Below, piece after piece: positions 44,885 through 57,876 of a DNA stretch of 64,000 bases. Source of the DNA: Scilla litardierei. Its lineage: Eukaryota > Streptophyta > Magnoliopsida > Asparagales > Asparagaceae. The DNA is taken from positions 80,538,422-80,602,421 of the forward strand of contig CM061140.1 of the NCBI GenBank assembly GCA_030789695.1, given 5' to 3'. Under the pieces are notes generated by a model, which saw nothing but the letters and a program-made list of their open reading frames with translations, ran no database searches and was not told the origin of the DNA. Each line of letters starts with the position of its first letter. Positions within the stretch are counted from its first letter, which is position 1. The position numbers and the translations under genes are program-made.

Positions 44885-47800
44885 GCACCGTTGTGCGCGT
44901 CGACCCAGAACGGAGTATATTACTCCCCGCGAACAACGCGCTACAGCCTATGCGTCGTGCGCGGCATGTGATTAAAACGCACAAGTGTTGAGAAGTTACC
45001 AACCGAGCGCACGACGGGCAAAATTACCCCCGTCGTGCGCGAGGGGGAAAACGCAACGTGTAAAGAAATTTCCATCCGTGCGCACGATGTGCAAAATAAA
45101 CCCCGTCGTTCGCGGGGGTTAAAACGCCTAGTGTGAAGAAATTCACATCCGCGCGCACGACGGGCAACATTACCCCCGTCGTGCGCGTGGGTTAAAACGC
45201 CTAGTGTGCAGCAATTTCCATCCGAGCGCACGACGGGCAAAATTAACCCCGTCGTGCGCGTGGGTTAAAACGCCTACTGTGTGAAGCAATTTCCATCCGC
45301 GCGCACGACGGGCAAAATAACCCCCGTCGTGCGCGTCGTCCGCGGGGGTTAAACCCCACAGGTGTCGAGCAATTTCCATCCACGCGCACGACGGGCAAAA
45401 TTACCCCCGTCGTGCACGTCGTGTGAGGGCAAACGCACATGTGTGGAATAATTTACAGCCGTGCGCACGACGTGCCAAATTACCCCCGTCGTGCGCGAGG
45501 GGGAAAACACAATCTGTAAAGCAATTTCCATCCGTGCGCACGACGGGCAAACTTACCCCGTCGTGCGCGTGGGTTAAAACGCCTAATGTGGAGCAATTTC
45601 CATCTGAGCGCACGACGGGCAAAATTAACCCCGTCGTGCGCGTGGGTTAAAACGCCGACTGTGTGAAGCAATTTCCATCCGCGCGCACGACGGGCAAAAT
45701 AACCCCCGTCGTGCGCGTCGTCCGCGGGGGTTTTAACGCACAAGTGTCGAGAAATTTCCATCCACGCGCACGACGGGCAAAATTACCCCCGTCGTGCGCG
45801 TCGTGTGAGGGCAAACGCATAGGTGTGGAATAATTTACAGCCGTGCGCACGACGGGCCAAATTACCCCCGTCGTGCGCGAGGGGGAAAATGCAATCTGTA
45901 AAGCAATTTCCATCCGCGCGTACGATGGGCAAACTTACCCCGTCGTGCGCGTGGGTTAAAACGCCTAGTGTGGAGCAATTTCCATCCGAGCGCACGACGG
46001 ACAAAATTAACCCCGTCGTGCGCGTCGTCCGTGGGGGTTAAAACGCACAGGTGTCGAGCAATTTCCATCCACGCGCACGACGTGCAAAATTACCCCCGTC
46101 GTGCGCGTCGTGTGCGGGCAAACGCACAGGTGTGGAGCAATTAACAGCCGTACGCACGACGGGCCAAATTACCCCCGTCGTGCGCGAGGGGGAAAACGCA
46201 ATCTGTAAAGCAATTTCCATCCGCGCGCACGACGGGCAAACTTACCCCGTCGTGCGCGTGGGTTAAAACGCCTAGTGTGGAGCAATTTCCATCCGAGCGC
46301 ACGACGGGCAAAATTAACCCCGTCGTGCGCGTGGGTAAAAACGCCGACTGTGTGAAGCAATTTCCATCCGCGCGCATGACGGGCAAAATAACCCCCGTCG
46401 TGCGCGTCGTCCGCGGGGGTTTTAACGCACAAGTGTCGAGAAATTTCCATCCACGCGCACGACGGGCAAAATTACCCCCGTCGTGCGCGTCGTGTGAGGG
46501 CAAACGCATAGGTGTGGAATAATTTACAGCCGTGCGCACGACGGGCCAAATTACCCCCGTCGTGCGCGAGGGGGAAAACGCAATCTGTAAAGCAATTTCC
46601 ATCCGCGCGCACGACGGGCAAACTTACCCCGTCGTGCGCGTGGGTTAAAACGCCTAGTGTGGAGCAATTTCCATCCGAGCGCACGACGGGCAAAATTAAC
46701 CCCGTCGTGCACGTGGGTAAAAACGCCGACTGTGTGAAGCAATTTCCATCCGCGCGCATGACGGGCAAAATAACCCCCGTCGTGCGCGTCGTCCGCGGGG
46801 GTTTTAACGCACAAGTGTCGAGAAATTTCCATCCACGCGCACGACGGGCAAAATTACCCCCGTCGTGCGCGTCGTGTGAGGGCAAACGCATAGGTGTGGA
46901 ATAATTTACAGCCGTGCGCACGACGGGCCAAATTACCCCCGTCGTGCACGAGGGGGAAAACGCAATCTGTAAAGCAATTTCCATCCGCGCGTACGATGGG
47001 CAAACTTACCCCGTCGTGCGCGTGGGTTAAAACGCCTAGTGTGGAGCAATTTCCATCCGAGCGCACGACGGGCAAAATTAACCCCGTCGTGCGCGTGGGT
47101 TAAAACGCCGACTGTGTGAAGCAATTTCCATCCGCGCGCACGACGGGCAAAATAACCCCCGTCGTGCGCGTCGTCCGCGGGGGTTAAAACGCACAGGTGT
47201 CGAGCAATTTCCATCCACGCGCACGACGGGCAAAATTACCCCCGTCGTGCGCGTCGTGTGCGGGCAAACGCACAGGTGTGGAGCAATTTACAGCCGTGCG
47301 CACGACGGGCCAAATTACCCCCGTCGTGCGCGAGGGGGAAAATGCAATCTGTAAAGCAATTTCCATCCGCGCGTACGATGGGCAAACTTACCCCGTCGTG
47401 CGCGTGGGTTAAAACGCCTAGTGTGGAGCAATTTCCATCCGAGCGCACGACGGACAAAATTAACCCCGTCGTGCGCGTCGTCCGTGGGGGTTAAAACGCA
47501 CAGGTGTCGAGCAATTTCCATCCACGCGCACGACGGGCAAAATTACCCCCGTCGTGCGCGTCGTGTGCGGGCAAACGCACAGGTGTGGAGCAATTAACAG
47601 CCGTACGCACGACGGGCCAAATTACCCCCGTCGTGCGCGAGGGGGAAAACGCAATCTGTAAAGCAATTTCCATCCGCGCGCACGACGGGCAAACTTACCC
47701 CGTCGTGCGCGTGGGTTAAAACGCCTAGTGTGGAGCAATTTCCATCCGAGCGCACGACGGGCAAAATTAACCCCGTCGTGCGCGTGGGTAAAAACGCCGA

Positions 47801-50800
47801 CTGTGTGAAGCAATTTCCATCCGCGCGCATGACGGGCAAAATAACCCCCGTCGTGCGCGTCGTCCGCGGGGGTTTTAACGCACAAGTGTCGAGAAATTTC
47901 CATCCACGCGCACGACGGGCAAAATTACCCCCGTCGTGCGCGTCGTGTGAGGGCAAACGCATAGGTGTGGAATAATTTACAGCCGTGCGCACGACGGGCC
48001 AAATTACCCCCGTCGTGCGCGAGGGGGAAAACGCAATCTGTAAAGCAATTTCCATCCGCGCGCACGACGGGCAAACTTACCCCGTCGTGCGCGTGGGTTA
48101 AAACGCCTAGTGTGGAGCAATTTCCATCCGAGCGCACGACGGGCAAAATTAACCCCGTCGTGCGCGTGGGTTAAAACGCCGACTGTGTGAAGCAATTTCC
48201 ATCCGCACGCACGACGGGCAAAATAACCCCCGTCGTGCGCGTCGTCCGCGGGGGTTAAAACGCACAGGTGTCGAGCAATTTCCATCCACGCGCACGACGG
48301 GCAAAATTACCCCCGTCGTGCGCGTCGTGTGCGGGCAAACGCACAGGTGTGGAGCAATTTACAGCCGTGCGCACGACGGGCCAAATTACCCCCGTCGTGC
48401 GCGAGGGGGAAAACGCAATCTGTAAAGCAATTTCCATCCGCGCGCATGATGGGCAAACTTACCCCGTCGTGCGCGTGGGTTAAAACGCCTAGTGTGGAGC
48501 AATTTCCATCCGAGCGCACGACGGGCAAAATTAACCCCGTCGTGCGCGTGGGTAAAAACGCCGACTGTGTGAAGCAATTTCCATCCGCGCGCATGACGGG
48601 CAAAATAACCCCCGTCGTGCGCGTCGTCCGCGGGGGTTTTAACGCACAAGTGTCGAGAAATTTCCATCCACGCGCACGACGGGCAAAATTACCCCCGTCG
48701 TGCGCGTCGTGTGAGGGCAAACGCATAGGTGTGGAATAATTTACAGCCGTGCGCACGACGGGCCAAATTACCCCCGTCGTGCGCGAGGGGGGAAACGCAA
48801 TCTGTAAAGCAATTTCCATCCGCGCGCACGACGGGCAAACTTACCCCGTCGTGCGCGTGGGTTAAAACGCCTAGTGTGGAGCAATTTCCATCCGAGCGCA
48901 CGACGGGCAAAATTAACCCCGTCATGCGCGTGGGTTAAAACGCCGACTGTGTGAAGCAATTTCCATCCGCGCGCACGACGGGCAAAATAACCCCCGTCGT
49001 GCGCGTCGTCCGCGGGGGTTAAAACGCACAGGTGTCGAGCAATTTCCATCCACGCGCACGACGGGCAAAATTACCCCCGTCGTGCGCGTCGTGTGCGGGC
49101 AAACGCACAGGTGTGGAGCAATTTACAGCCGTGCGCACGACGGGCCAAATTACCCCCGTCGTGCGCGAGGGGGAAAACGTAATCTGTAAAGCAATTTCCA
49201 TCCGCGCGCACGACGGGCAAACATACCCCGTCGTGCGCGTGGGTTAAAATGCCTAGTGTGGAGCAATTTCCATCCGAGCGCACGACGGGCAAAATTAACC
49301 CCGTCGTGCGCGTCGTCCGCGGGGGTTAAAACGCACAGGTGTCGAGCAATTTCCAACCACGCGCACGACGGGCAAAATTACCCCCGTCGTGCGCGTCGTG
49401 TGCGGGCAAACGCACAGGTGTGGTGCAATTTACAGCCGTGCGCACGACGGGCCAAATTACCCCCGTCGTGCGCGAGGGGGAAAACGCAATCTGTAAAGCA
49501 ATTTCCATCCACGCGCACGACGGGCAAACTTACCCCGTCGTGCGCGTGGGTTAAAACGCCTAGTGTGGAGCAATTTCCATCCGAGCGCACGACGGGCAAA
49601 ATTAACCCCGCCGTGCGCGTGGGTTAAAACGCCGACTGTGTGAAGCAATTTCCATCCGCGCGCACAACGGGCAAAATAACCCCCGTCGTGCGCGTCGTCC
49701 GCAGGGGTTTTAACGCACAGGTGTCGAGCAATTTCCATCCACGCGCACGACGGGCAAAATTACTCCTGTCGTGCGCATCGTGTGAGGGAAAACGCATAGG
49801 TGTGGAATAATTTACAGCCGTGCGCACGAGGGGCCAAATTACCCCCGTCGTGCGCGAGGGGGAAAACGCAATCTGTAAAGCAATTTCCATCCGCGCGCAC
49901 GACGGGCAAACTTACCCCGTCGTGCGCGTGGGTTTAAACGCCTAGTGTGGAGCAATTTCCATCCGAGCGCACGACGGGCAAAATTAACCCCGTCGTGTGC
50001 GTGGGTTAAAACGCCGACTGTGTGAAGCAATTTCAATCCGCGCGCACGACGGGCAAAATAACCCCCGTCGTGCGCGTCGTCCGCGGGGGGTAAAACGCAC
50101 AGGTGTCGAGCAATTTCCATCCACGCGCACGACGGGCAAAATTACCCCCGTCGTGCGCGTCGTGTGCGGGCAAACGCACAGGTGTGGAGCAATTTACAGC
50201 CGTGCGCACGACGGGCCAAATTACCCCCGTCGTGCGCGAGGGGGAAAACGCAATCTGTAAAGCAATTTCCATCCGCGCGCACGACGGGCAAACTTACCCC
50301 GTCGTGCGCGTGGGTTAAAACGCCTAGTGTGGAGCAATTTCCATCCGAGCGCACGACGGGCAAAATTAACCCCGTCGTGCACGTCGTCCGCGGGGGTTAA
50401 AACGCACAGGTGTCGAGCAATTTCCATCCACGCGCACGACGGGCAAAATTACCCCCGTCGTGCGCGTCGTGTGCGGGCAAACGCACAGGTGTGGAGCAAT
50501 TTACAGCCGTGCGCACGACGGGCCAAATTACCCCCGTCGTGCGCGAGGGGGAAAACGCAATCTGTAAAGCAATTTCCATCCACGCGCACGACGGGCAAAC
50601 TTACCCCGTCGTGCGCGTGGGTTAAAACGCCTATTGTAGAGCAATTTCCATCCGAGCGCACGACGGGCAAAATTAACCCCGCCGTGCGCGTGGGTTAAAA
50701 CGTCGACTGTGTGAAGCAATTTCAATCCGCGCGCACGACGGACAAAATAACCCCCGTCGTGCACGTCATCCGCGGGGGTTTTAACGCACAGGTGTCGAGC

Positions 50801-53800
50801 AATTTCCATCCACGCGCACGACGGGCAAAATTACCCCCGTCGTGCGCGTCGTGTGAGGGCAAACGCATAGGTGTGGAATAATTTACAGCCGTGCGCACGA
50901 CGGGCCAAATTACCCCCGTCGTGCGCGAGGGGGAAAACGCAATCTGTAAAGCAATTTCCATCCGCGCGCACGACGGGCAAACTTACCCCGTCGTGCGCGT
51001 GGGTTAAAACGCCTAGTGTGGAGCAATTTCCATCCGAGCGCACGACGGGCAAAATTAACCCCGTCGTGCGCGTGGGTTAAAACGCCGACTGTGTGAAGCA
51101 ATTTCCATCCGCGCGCACGACGGGCAAAATAACCCTCGTCGTGCGCGTCGTCCGCGGGGGTTAAAACGCACAGGTTTCGAGCAATTTCCATCCACGCGCA
51201 CGACGGGCAAAATTACCCCCGTCGTGCGCGTCGTGTGCGGGCAAACGCACAGGTGTGGAGCAATTTACAGCCGTGCGCACTACGGGCCAAATTACCCCCG
51301 TCGTGCGCGAGGGTGAAAACGCAATCTGTAAAGCAATTTCCATCCGCACGCACGACGGGCAAACTTACCCCGTGCGCGTGGGTTAAATCGCCTAGTGTGG
51401 AGCAATTTCCATCCGAGCGCACGACGAAAAAAATTAACCCCGTCGTCCGCGGGGGTTAAAACGCACAAGTGTGTAGCAATTTCCATCCGTGCGCACGACG
51501 GGCAAAATAACCCCCGTCGTGCGCGTCGTCCGCGGTGGTTAAATCGCACAAGTGTCGAGAAATTTCCATCCGCGCGCAAGACGGGCAAAATTACCCCCAT
51601 CGTGCGCGTCGTGTGCGGGCAAACGCACAAGTGTGGAACAATTAACAGCCGTGCGCACGACGGGACAAATTACCCCCGTCGTGCGTGAGGAGGAAAACGC
51701 AATCTGTAAAGCAATTTCCATCCGCGCGCACGACGGGCAAACTTACCCCGTCGTGCGCGTGGTTTAAAACGCCTAGTGTGGAGCAATTTCCATCCGAGCG
51801 CACGACGGAAAAAATTAACCCCGTCGTCCGCGGGGGTTAAAACGCACAAGTGTGCAGCAATTTCCATCCGCATGCACGACAGGCAAAATAATCCCCGTTG
51901 TGCGCGTCGTCCGCGGTGGTTAAAACGCACAAGTGTCGAGAAATTTCTATCCGCGCGCACGACGGGCAAAATTACCCCCGTCGTGCGCGTCGTGTGCGGG
52001 GAAACGCACAAGTGTGGAACAATTAACAGCCGTGCGCACGACGGGCCAAATTACCCCCGTCGTGCGCGAAGGGGGAAAACGCAATCTGTAAAGCAATTTC
52101 CATCCGCGCGCACGACGGGCAAACTTACCCCGTCGTGCACGTGGGTTAAAACGCCTAGTGTGGAGCAATTTCCATCCGAGCGCATGACGGGCAAAATTAA
52201 CCCCTTCGTGCGCGTGGGTTAAAACACCGACTGTGTGAAGCAATTTCCATCCGCGCGCACGACGGGCAAAATAACCCCCGTCGTGCGCGTCGTCTGCGGG
52301 GGTTTTAACGCACAGGTGTCGAGCAATTTCCATCCACGCGCACGACGGGCAAAATTACCCCCGTCGTGCGCGTCGTGTGCGGGCAAACGCACAGGTGTGG
52401 AGCAATTTACAGCCGTGCGCACGACGGGCCAAATTACCCCCGTCGTGCGCGAGGGGGAAAACGCAATCTATAAAGCAATTTCCATCCGCGCGCAAGACGG
52501 GCAAACTTACCCCGTCGTGCGCGTGGGTTAAAACGCCTAGTGTGGAGCAATTTCCATCCGAGTGCACGACGGAAAAAATTAACCCCGTCGTCCGCGGGGG
52601 TTAAAACAAACAAGTGTGCTGCAATTTCCATCCGCGCGCACGACGGGCAAAATAACCCCCGTCGTGCGCGTCGTCCGCGGAGGTTAAAACGCACAAGTGT
52701 CGAGAAATTTCCATCCGCGCGCACGACGGGCAAAATTACCCCCGTCGTGCGCGTCGTGTGCGGGCAAACGCACAAGTGTGGAACAATTAACAGCTGTGCG
52801 CACGACGGGCCAAATTACCCCCGTCGTGCGCGAGGGGGAAAACGCAATCTGTAAAGTAATTTCCATCCGCGCGCACGATGGGCAAACTTACCCCGTTGTG
52901 CGCGTGGGTTAAAATGCCTAGTGTGGAGCAATTTCCATCCGAGCGCACGATGGGCAAAATTAACCCCGTCGTGCGCGTGGGTTTAAACGCCGACTGTGTG
53001 AAGCAATTTCCATCCGCGCGCACGACGGGCAAAATAACCCCCGTCGTGCGCGTCGTCCACGTGGGTTTTAACGCACAGGTGTCGAGCAATTTCCATCCCC
53101 GCGCACGACGGGCAAAATTACCCCCGTCGTGCACGTCGTGTGCGGGTAAACGCACAGGTGTGGAGAAATTTACAGCCGTGCGCACGACGGGCCAAATTAC
53201 CCCCGTCGTGCGCGAGGGGGAAAACACAATCTGTAAAGCAATTTCCATCCGCGTGCACGACGGGCAAACTTACCCCGTCGTGCGCGTGGGTTAAAACGCC
53301 TGGTGTGGAGCAATTTCCGTCCGAGCGCACGACGGAAAAAATTAACCCCGTCGTCCGCGGGGGTTAAAACGCACAAGTGTGCAGCAATTTCCATCCGCGT
53401 GCACGACGGGCAAAATAACCCCCGTCGTGCGCGTCGTCCGCGGTGGTTAAAACGCACAAGTGTCGAGAAATTTCCATCCGCGCGCACGACGGGCAAAATT
53501 ACCCCCGTCGTGGGCGTCGTGTGCGGGCAAACGCACAAGTGTGGAACAATTAACAGCCGTGCACACGACGGGCCAAATTACCCCCGTCGTGCACGAGGGG
53601 GAAAACACAATCTGTAAAGCAATTTCCATCCGCGCGCACGACGGGCAAACTTACCCCGTCATGCGCGTGAGTTAAAACGCCTAGTGTGGAGAAATTTCCA
53701 TCCGAGCGCACGACGGGCAAAATTAACCCCGTCGTGCGCGTGGGTTAAAACGCCGACTGTGTGAAGCAATTTCCATCCGCGCGCACGACGGGCAAAATAA

Positions 53801-56800
53801 CCCCCGTCGTGCGCGTCGTCCACGGGGGTTTTAACGCACAGGTGTCGAGCAATTTCCCTCCCCGCGCACGAAGGGCAAAATTACCCACGTCGTGCGCGTC
53901 GTGTGCGGGCAAACGCACAGGTGTGGAGCTATTTACAGCCGTGCGCACGACGGGCCAAATTACCCCCGTCGTGCGCGAGGGGGAAAACGCAATCTGTAAC
54001 GCAATTTCCATCCGCGCGCACGACGGGAAAACTTACCCCGTCGTGCGCGTGGGTTAAAACGCCTAGTGTGGAGCAATTTCCATCCGAGCGCACGACGGAA
54101 AAAATTAACCCCGTCGTCCGCGGGGGTTAAAACGCACAAGTGTGCAGCAATTTCCATCCGCGCGAACGACGGGCAAAATAACCCCCGTCGTGCGCGTCGT
54201 CCGCGGTGGTTAAATCGCACAAGTGTCGAGAAATTTCTATCCGCACGCACGACGGGCAAAATTACCCCCGTCGTGCGCGTCGTGTGCGGGCAAACGCACA
54301 AGTGTGGGGAAATTAACAGCCGTGCGCACGACGGGCCAAATTCACCCCGTCGTGCGCGAGGGGGAAAACGCAATCTGTAAAGCAATTTCCATCCGCACGC
54401 ACGACGGGCAAAATTACCCCGTCGTGCGCGTGGGTTAAAACGCCTAGTGTGGAGCAATTTCCGTCCGAGCGCACGACGGAAAAAATTAACCCCGTCGTCC
54501 GCGGGGGTTAAAACGCACAATTGTGCAGCAATTTCCATCCGCGCGCACGACGGGCAAAATAACCCCCGTCGTGCGCGTCGTCCGCGGTGGTTAAAACGCA
54601 CAAGTGTCGAGAAATTTCCATCCGCGCGCACGACGGGCAAAATTACCCCCGTCGTGGGCGTCGTGTGCGGGCAAACGCACAAGTGTGGAACAATTAACAG
54701 CCGTGCCCACGACGGGCCAACTTACCCCCGTCGTGCGCGAGGGGGAAAACGCAATCTGTAAAGCAATTTCCATCCGCGCGCACGACGGACAAACTTACCC
54801 CGTCGTGCGCGTGGGTTAAAACGCCTAGTGTGGAGCAATTTCCATCCGAGCGCACGACGGGCAAAATTAACCCCGTCGTGCGCGTGGGTTAAAACGCCGA
54901 CTGTGTGAAGCAATTTCCATCCGCGCGCACGACGGGCAAAATAACCCCCGTCGTGCGCGTCGTCCGCGGGGGTTTTAACGCACAGGTGTCGAGCAATTTC
55001 CCTCCCCGCGCACGAAGGGCAAAATTACCCCCGTCGTGCGCGTCGTGTGCGGGCAAACGCACAGGTGTGGAGCTATTTACAGCCGTGCGCACGGCGGGCC
55101 AAATTACCCCCGTCGTGTGCGAGGGGGAAAACGCAATCTGTAACGCAATTTCCATCCACGCGCACGACGGGAAAACTTACCCCGTCGTGCGCGTGGGTTA
55201 AAACGCCTAGTGTGGAGCAATTTCCATCCGAGCGCACGACGGAAAAAATTAACCACGTCGTCCGCGGGGGTTAAAACGCACAAGTGTGCAGCAATTTCCA
55301 TCCGCGCGCACGACGGGCAAAATAACCCCCGTCGTGCGCGTCGTCCACGGTGGTTAAATCGCACAAGTGTCGAGAAATTTCTATCCGCGCGCACGACGGG
55401 CAAAATTACCCCCGTCGTGCGCGTCGTGTGCGGGCAAACGCACAAGTGTGTGGAAATTAACAGCCGTGCGCACGACGGGCCAAATTCACCCCGTCGTGCG
55501 CGAGGGGAAAAATGCAATCTGTAAAGCAATTTCCATCCGCGCGCACGACGGGCAAACTTACCCTGTCGTGCGCGTGGGTTAAAACGCCTACTGTGGAGCA
55601 ATTTCCATCCGAGCGCACGACGGGCAAAATTAACCCCGTCGTGCGTGTGGGTTAAAACGCCGACTGTGTGAAGCAATTTCCATCCGCGCGCACGACGGGC
55701 AAAATAACCCCCGTCGTGCGCGTCGTCTGCGGGGGTTAAAACGCACAGGTGTCGAGCAATTTCCATCCACGCGCACGACGGGCAAAATTACCCCCGTCGT
55801 GTGCGTCGTGTGCGGGCAAACGCACAGGTGTGGAGCAATTTACAGCCGTGCGCACGACGGGCCAAATTACCCCCGTCGTGCGCGAAGGGGAAAACGCAAT
55901 TTGTACAGCAATTTCAATCCGCGCGCACGACGGGCATACTTACCCTGTCGTGCGCGTGGGTTAAAATGCCTAGTGTGGAGCAATTTCCATCCGAGCGCAC
56001 GACGGAAAAAATTAACCCCGTCGTCCGCGGGGGTTAAAACGCACAAGTGTGCAGCAATTTCCATCCGCCTGTACGACGGGCAAAATAACCCCCGTCGTGC
56101 ACGTCGTCCGCGGTGGTTAAAACGCACAAGTGTCGAGAAATTTCCATCCGCGCGCATGACGGGCAAAATTAACCCCGTCGTGCGCGTCGTGTGCGGAAAA
56201 CACACAAGTGTGGAACAATTAACAGCCGTGCGCACGACGGGCAAAATTACCCCCGTCGTGCGCGTGGGTTAGAATGCCTAGTGTGCATCAATTTCCATCC
56301 GAGCGCACGACGGGCAAACTTACCCCGTCGGGCGCGTCGGTTAAAACGCCTATTGTGCAGCAATTTCCATCCTAGCGCACGACGGGCAAAATTAACCCTG
56401 TCGTGCGCGGGGGTTAAAACGCCTAGTGTGAAGCAATTACTCCCGTCGTGGGCTCGTGCGCGGGAAACGCACAAGTTTGGAGCATTTATCAAACGTGCGC
56501 ACGACAGGCAAAAATTACCCCCGTAGTGCGGGAGGGGTAAAACGCAACGGGTAAACCAATTTCCATCCGCGCGCACGATGGGTAAAATTCCCACGTCGTG
56601 TGCGGGGCTTAAAACGGACAAGTGTTGAGCAATTTCCATCCGGACGCACGACGGGCAAAATTAACCACGTCGTCCGCGGTGGTTAAAACGCACAAGTGTG
56701 AAGCAATTTCCATCCGCGCGGACGACGGGCAAAATAACCCCCGTCGTGCGCCTTTTCTGCGTGGCTTAAAACACACAAGTGTAGAGCATTTTCCAGCCGC

Positions 56801-57035
56801 TCGAACGAAGGGCAAAAATACGCCCCGTCGTGCATGCGGGTTAAAACGCCTAGTGTGAAGCAATTTCCATCTGCGCGTACGACATGCAAAATTTTCCCCC
56901 GTCGTGCGTGTCATGCGCGGGGCTAAAACTTACAAGTGTGGAGCATTTTCCATTCGCGCGCACGACGGGCAAAATTATCCCCGTCGTGCGCGTCGACCGC
57001 GGGGCGTAAAAAGCACAAGTGACAAGTGTGGTGAA
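44885..57035. repeat. Higher-order satellite array, 382-bp and 307-bp repeats of five or four dyad monomers
   Basis: About 12.1 kb of head-to-tail monomers of 72, 75, 83, 79 and 73 bp (sum 382). Each has a GTNNAGCAATTTCCATCC-type lead, an inverted repeat GCGCACGACGGG-(8-10 nt)-CCCGTCGTGCGC, and a distinctive tail (GTGGGTTAAAACGCC, GTCGTCCGCGGGGGTT, GTCGTGTGCGGGCAAACGC or GAGGGGGAAAACGCAATCT). The 382-bp unit repeats for most of 45.4-51.3 kb, with 307-bp units interspersed. From 51.3 to 56.2 kb a related 381-bp type occurs, with one monomer carrying GACGGAAAAAATTAACC and lacking its right arm. Both edges are more diverged than the centre. It is CpG-rich. The open frames on both strands are a by-product of the low stop content and are not genes. 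Confidence 0.95.
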
Positions 57036-57285
57036 ATTTCCATACGAAGGTAGAAATATGGGTAAACATATCTTTTAATTTCTTACAACAAGTGATTATT
57101 TTGCACAAAACCTAACATCAATTTTATACCGAATTGTTTTCAATATCAACATTCTTGTTGTCCCTTTTTACTCGGTGACGTGCATTATAAATTGATTTGC
57201 GTGGAAGGTTGGACTTTCAAAATCTCAGCCGGCCTCAGCGTGCTATTTGCCAAATCTCTCAATGATCCATCTCCATTCCCTGCTA

Positions 57286-57722
57286 CTGCCCTTCATCGGA
57301 ATGGCCCTCGACATAATTAGCAGCTTGATGGTTGTGCCTGCCCTCAACGACTGTTAACCTTCACTCCTCACCGCCAACGCCGACGCCCACCATTACCACG
57401 CAATGAGAATAGACATTGACACTTCTTGGTTTTAACTGGCCTGTCGGTCGTTTTTTCCTTTCGGTGTCACCTGTAAACCCCGCTTCTTTCACATGCAAAG
57501 TTGTTTACTTTGCATGTGAAAGAAGCGGGGTTTACAGGTGACACCGAAAGGAAAAAACGACCGACAGGCCAGTTAAAACCAAGAAGTGTCAATGTCTGTT
57601 CTCATTGCATGGTAATGGTGGGCGTCGGCGTTGGCAATGAGGAGTGAAGGTTAACAGTCGTTGAGGGCAGGCACAACCATCAAGCTGCTAATTATGTCGA
57701 GGGCCATTCCGATGAAGGGCAG
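57286..57722. repeat. Near-perfect palindrome, 216-bp arms and 5-nt loop
   Basis: Arms 57286-57501 and 57507-57722 are reverse complements with about four or five mismatches; the loop is TGTTT. The centre reads ATGCAAAGT-TGTTT-ACTTTGCAT. The outer part of the arms (the GAGGGCAGGCACAACC region) is also present a third time at about 57890-57990, where it belongs to a minus-strand exon-like frame. Unit B (60790-61030) has only the left arm. Confidence 0.95.
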
Positions 57723-57876
57723 CAGGAATCCTATCGGAAGTTTTACATGCAAAGGGACAACATTCTTGTTGTCCCTTTTTACACGGTGACGTGATTTATA
57801 AATTTATTTGCATGGAAGGTAGGATTCTCCTTCAGGAAAATTTCAGCCGGCCTCAGCGTGCTATTTGCCAAATCTT

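Noticed and set aside
45170..56900. Many open frames of 60-240 codons on both strands within the satellite (for example 53960-54682 and 55104-55766, minus)
   Set aside because: They are translations of the tandem dyad monomers. The unit length of 382 is not a multiple of three, so frames drift, and both strands are equally open because the monomers contain few stops. No protein-family signal.
44885..57035. CRISPR-like array (regular repeats with palindromic cores)
   Set aside because: The window is plant nuclear DNA, the whole monomer is conserved with no unique spacers, and no cas genes exist. It is a satellite.
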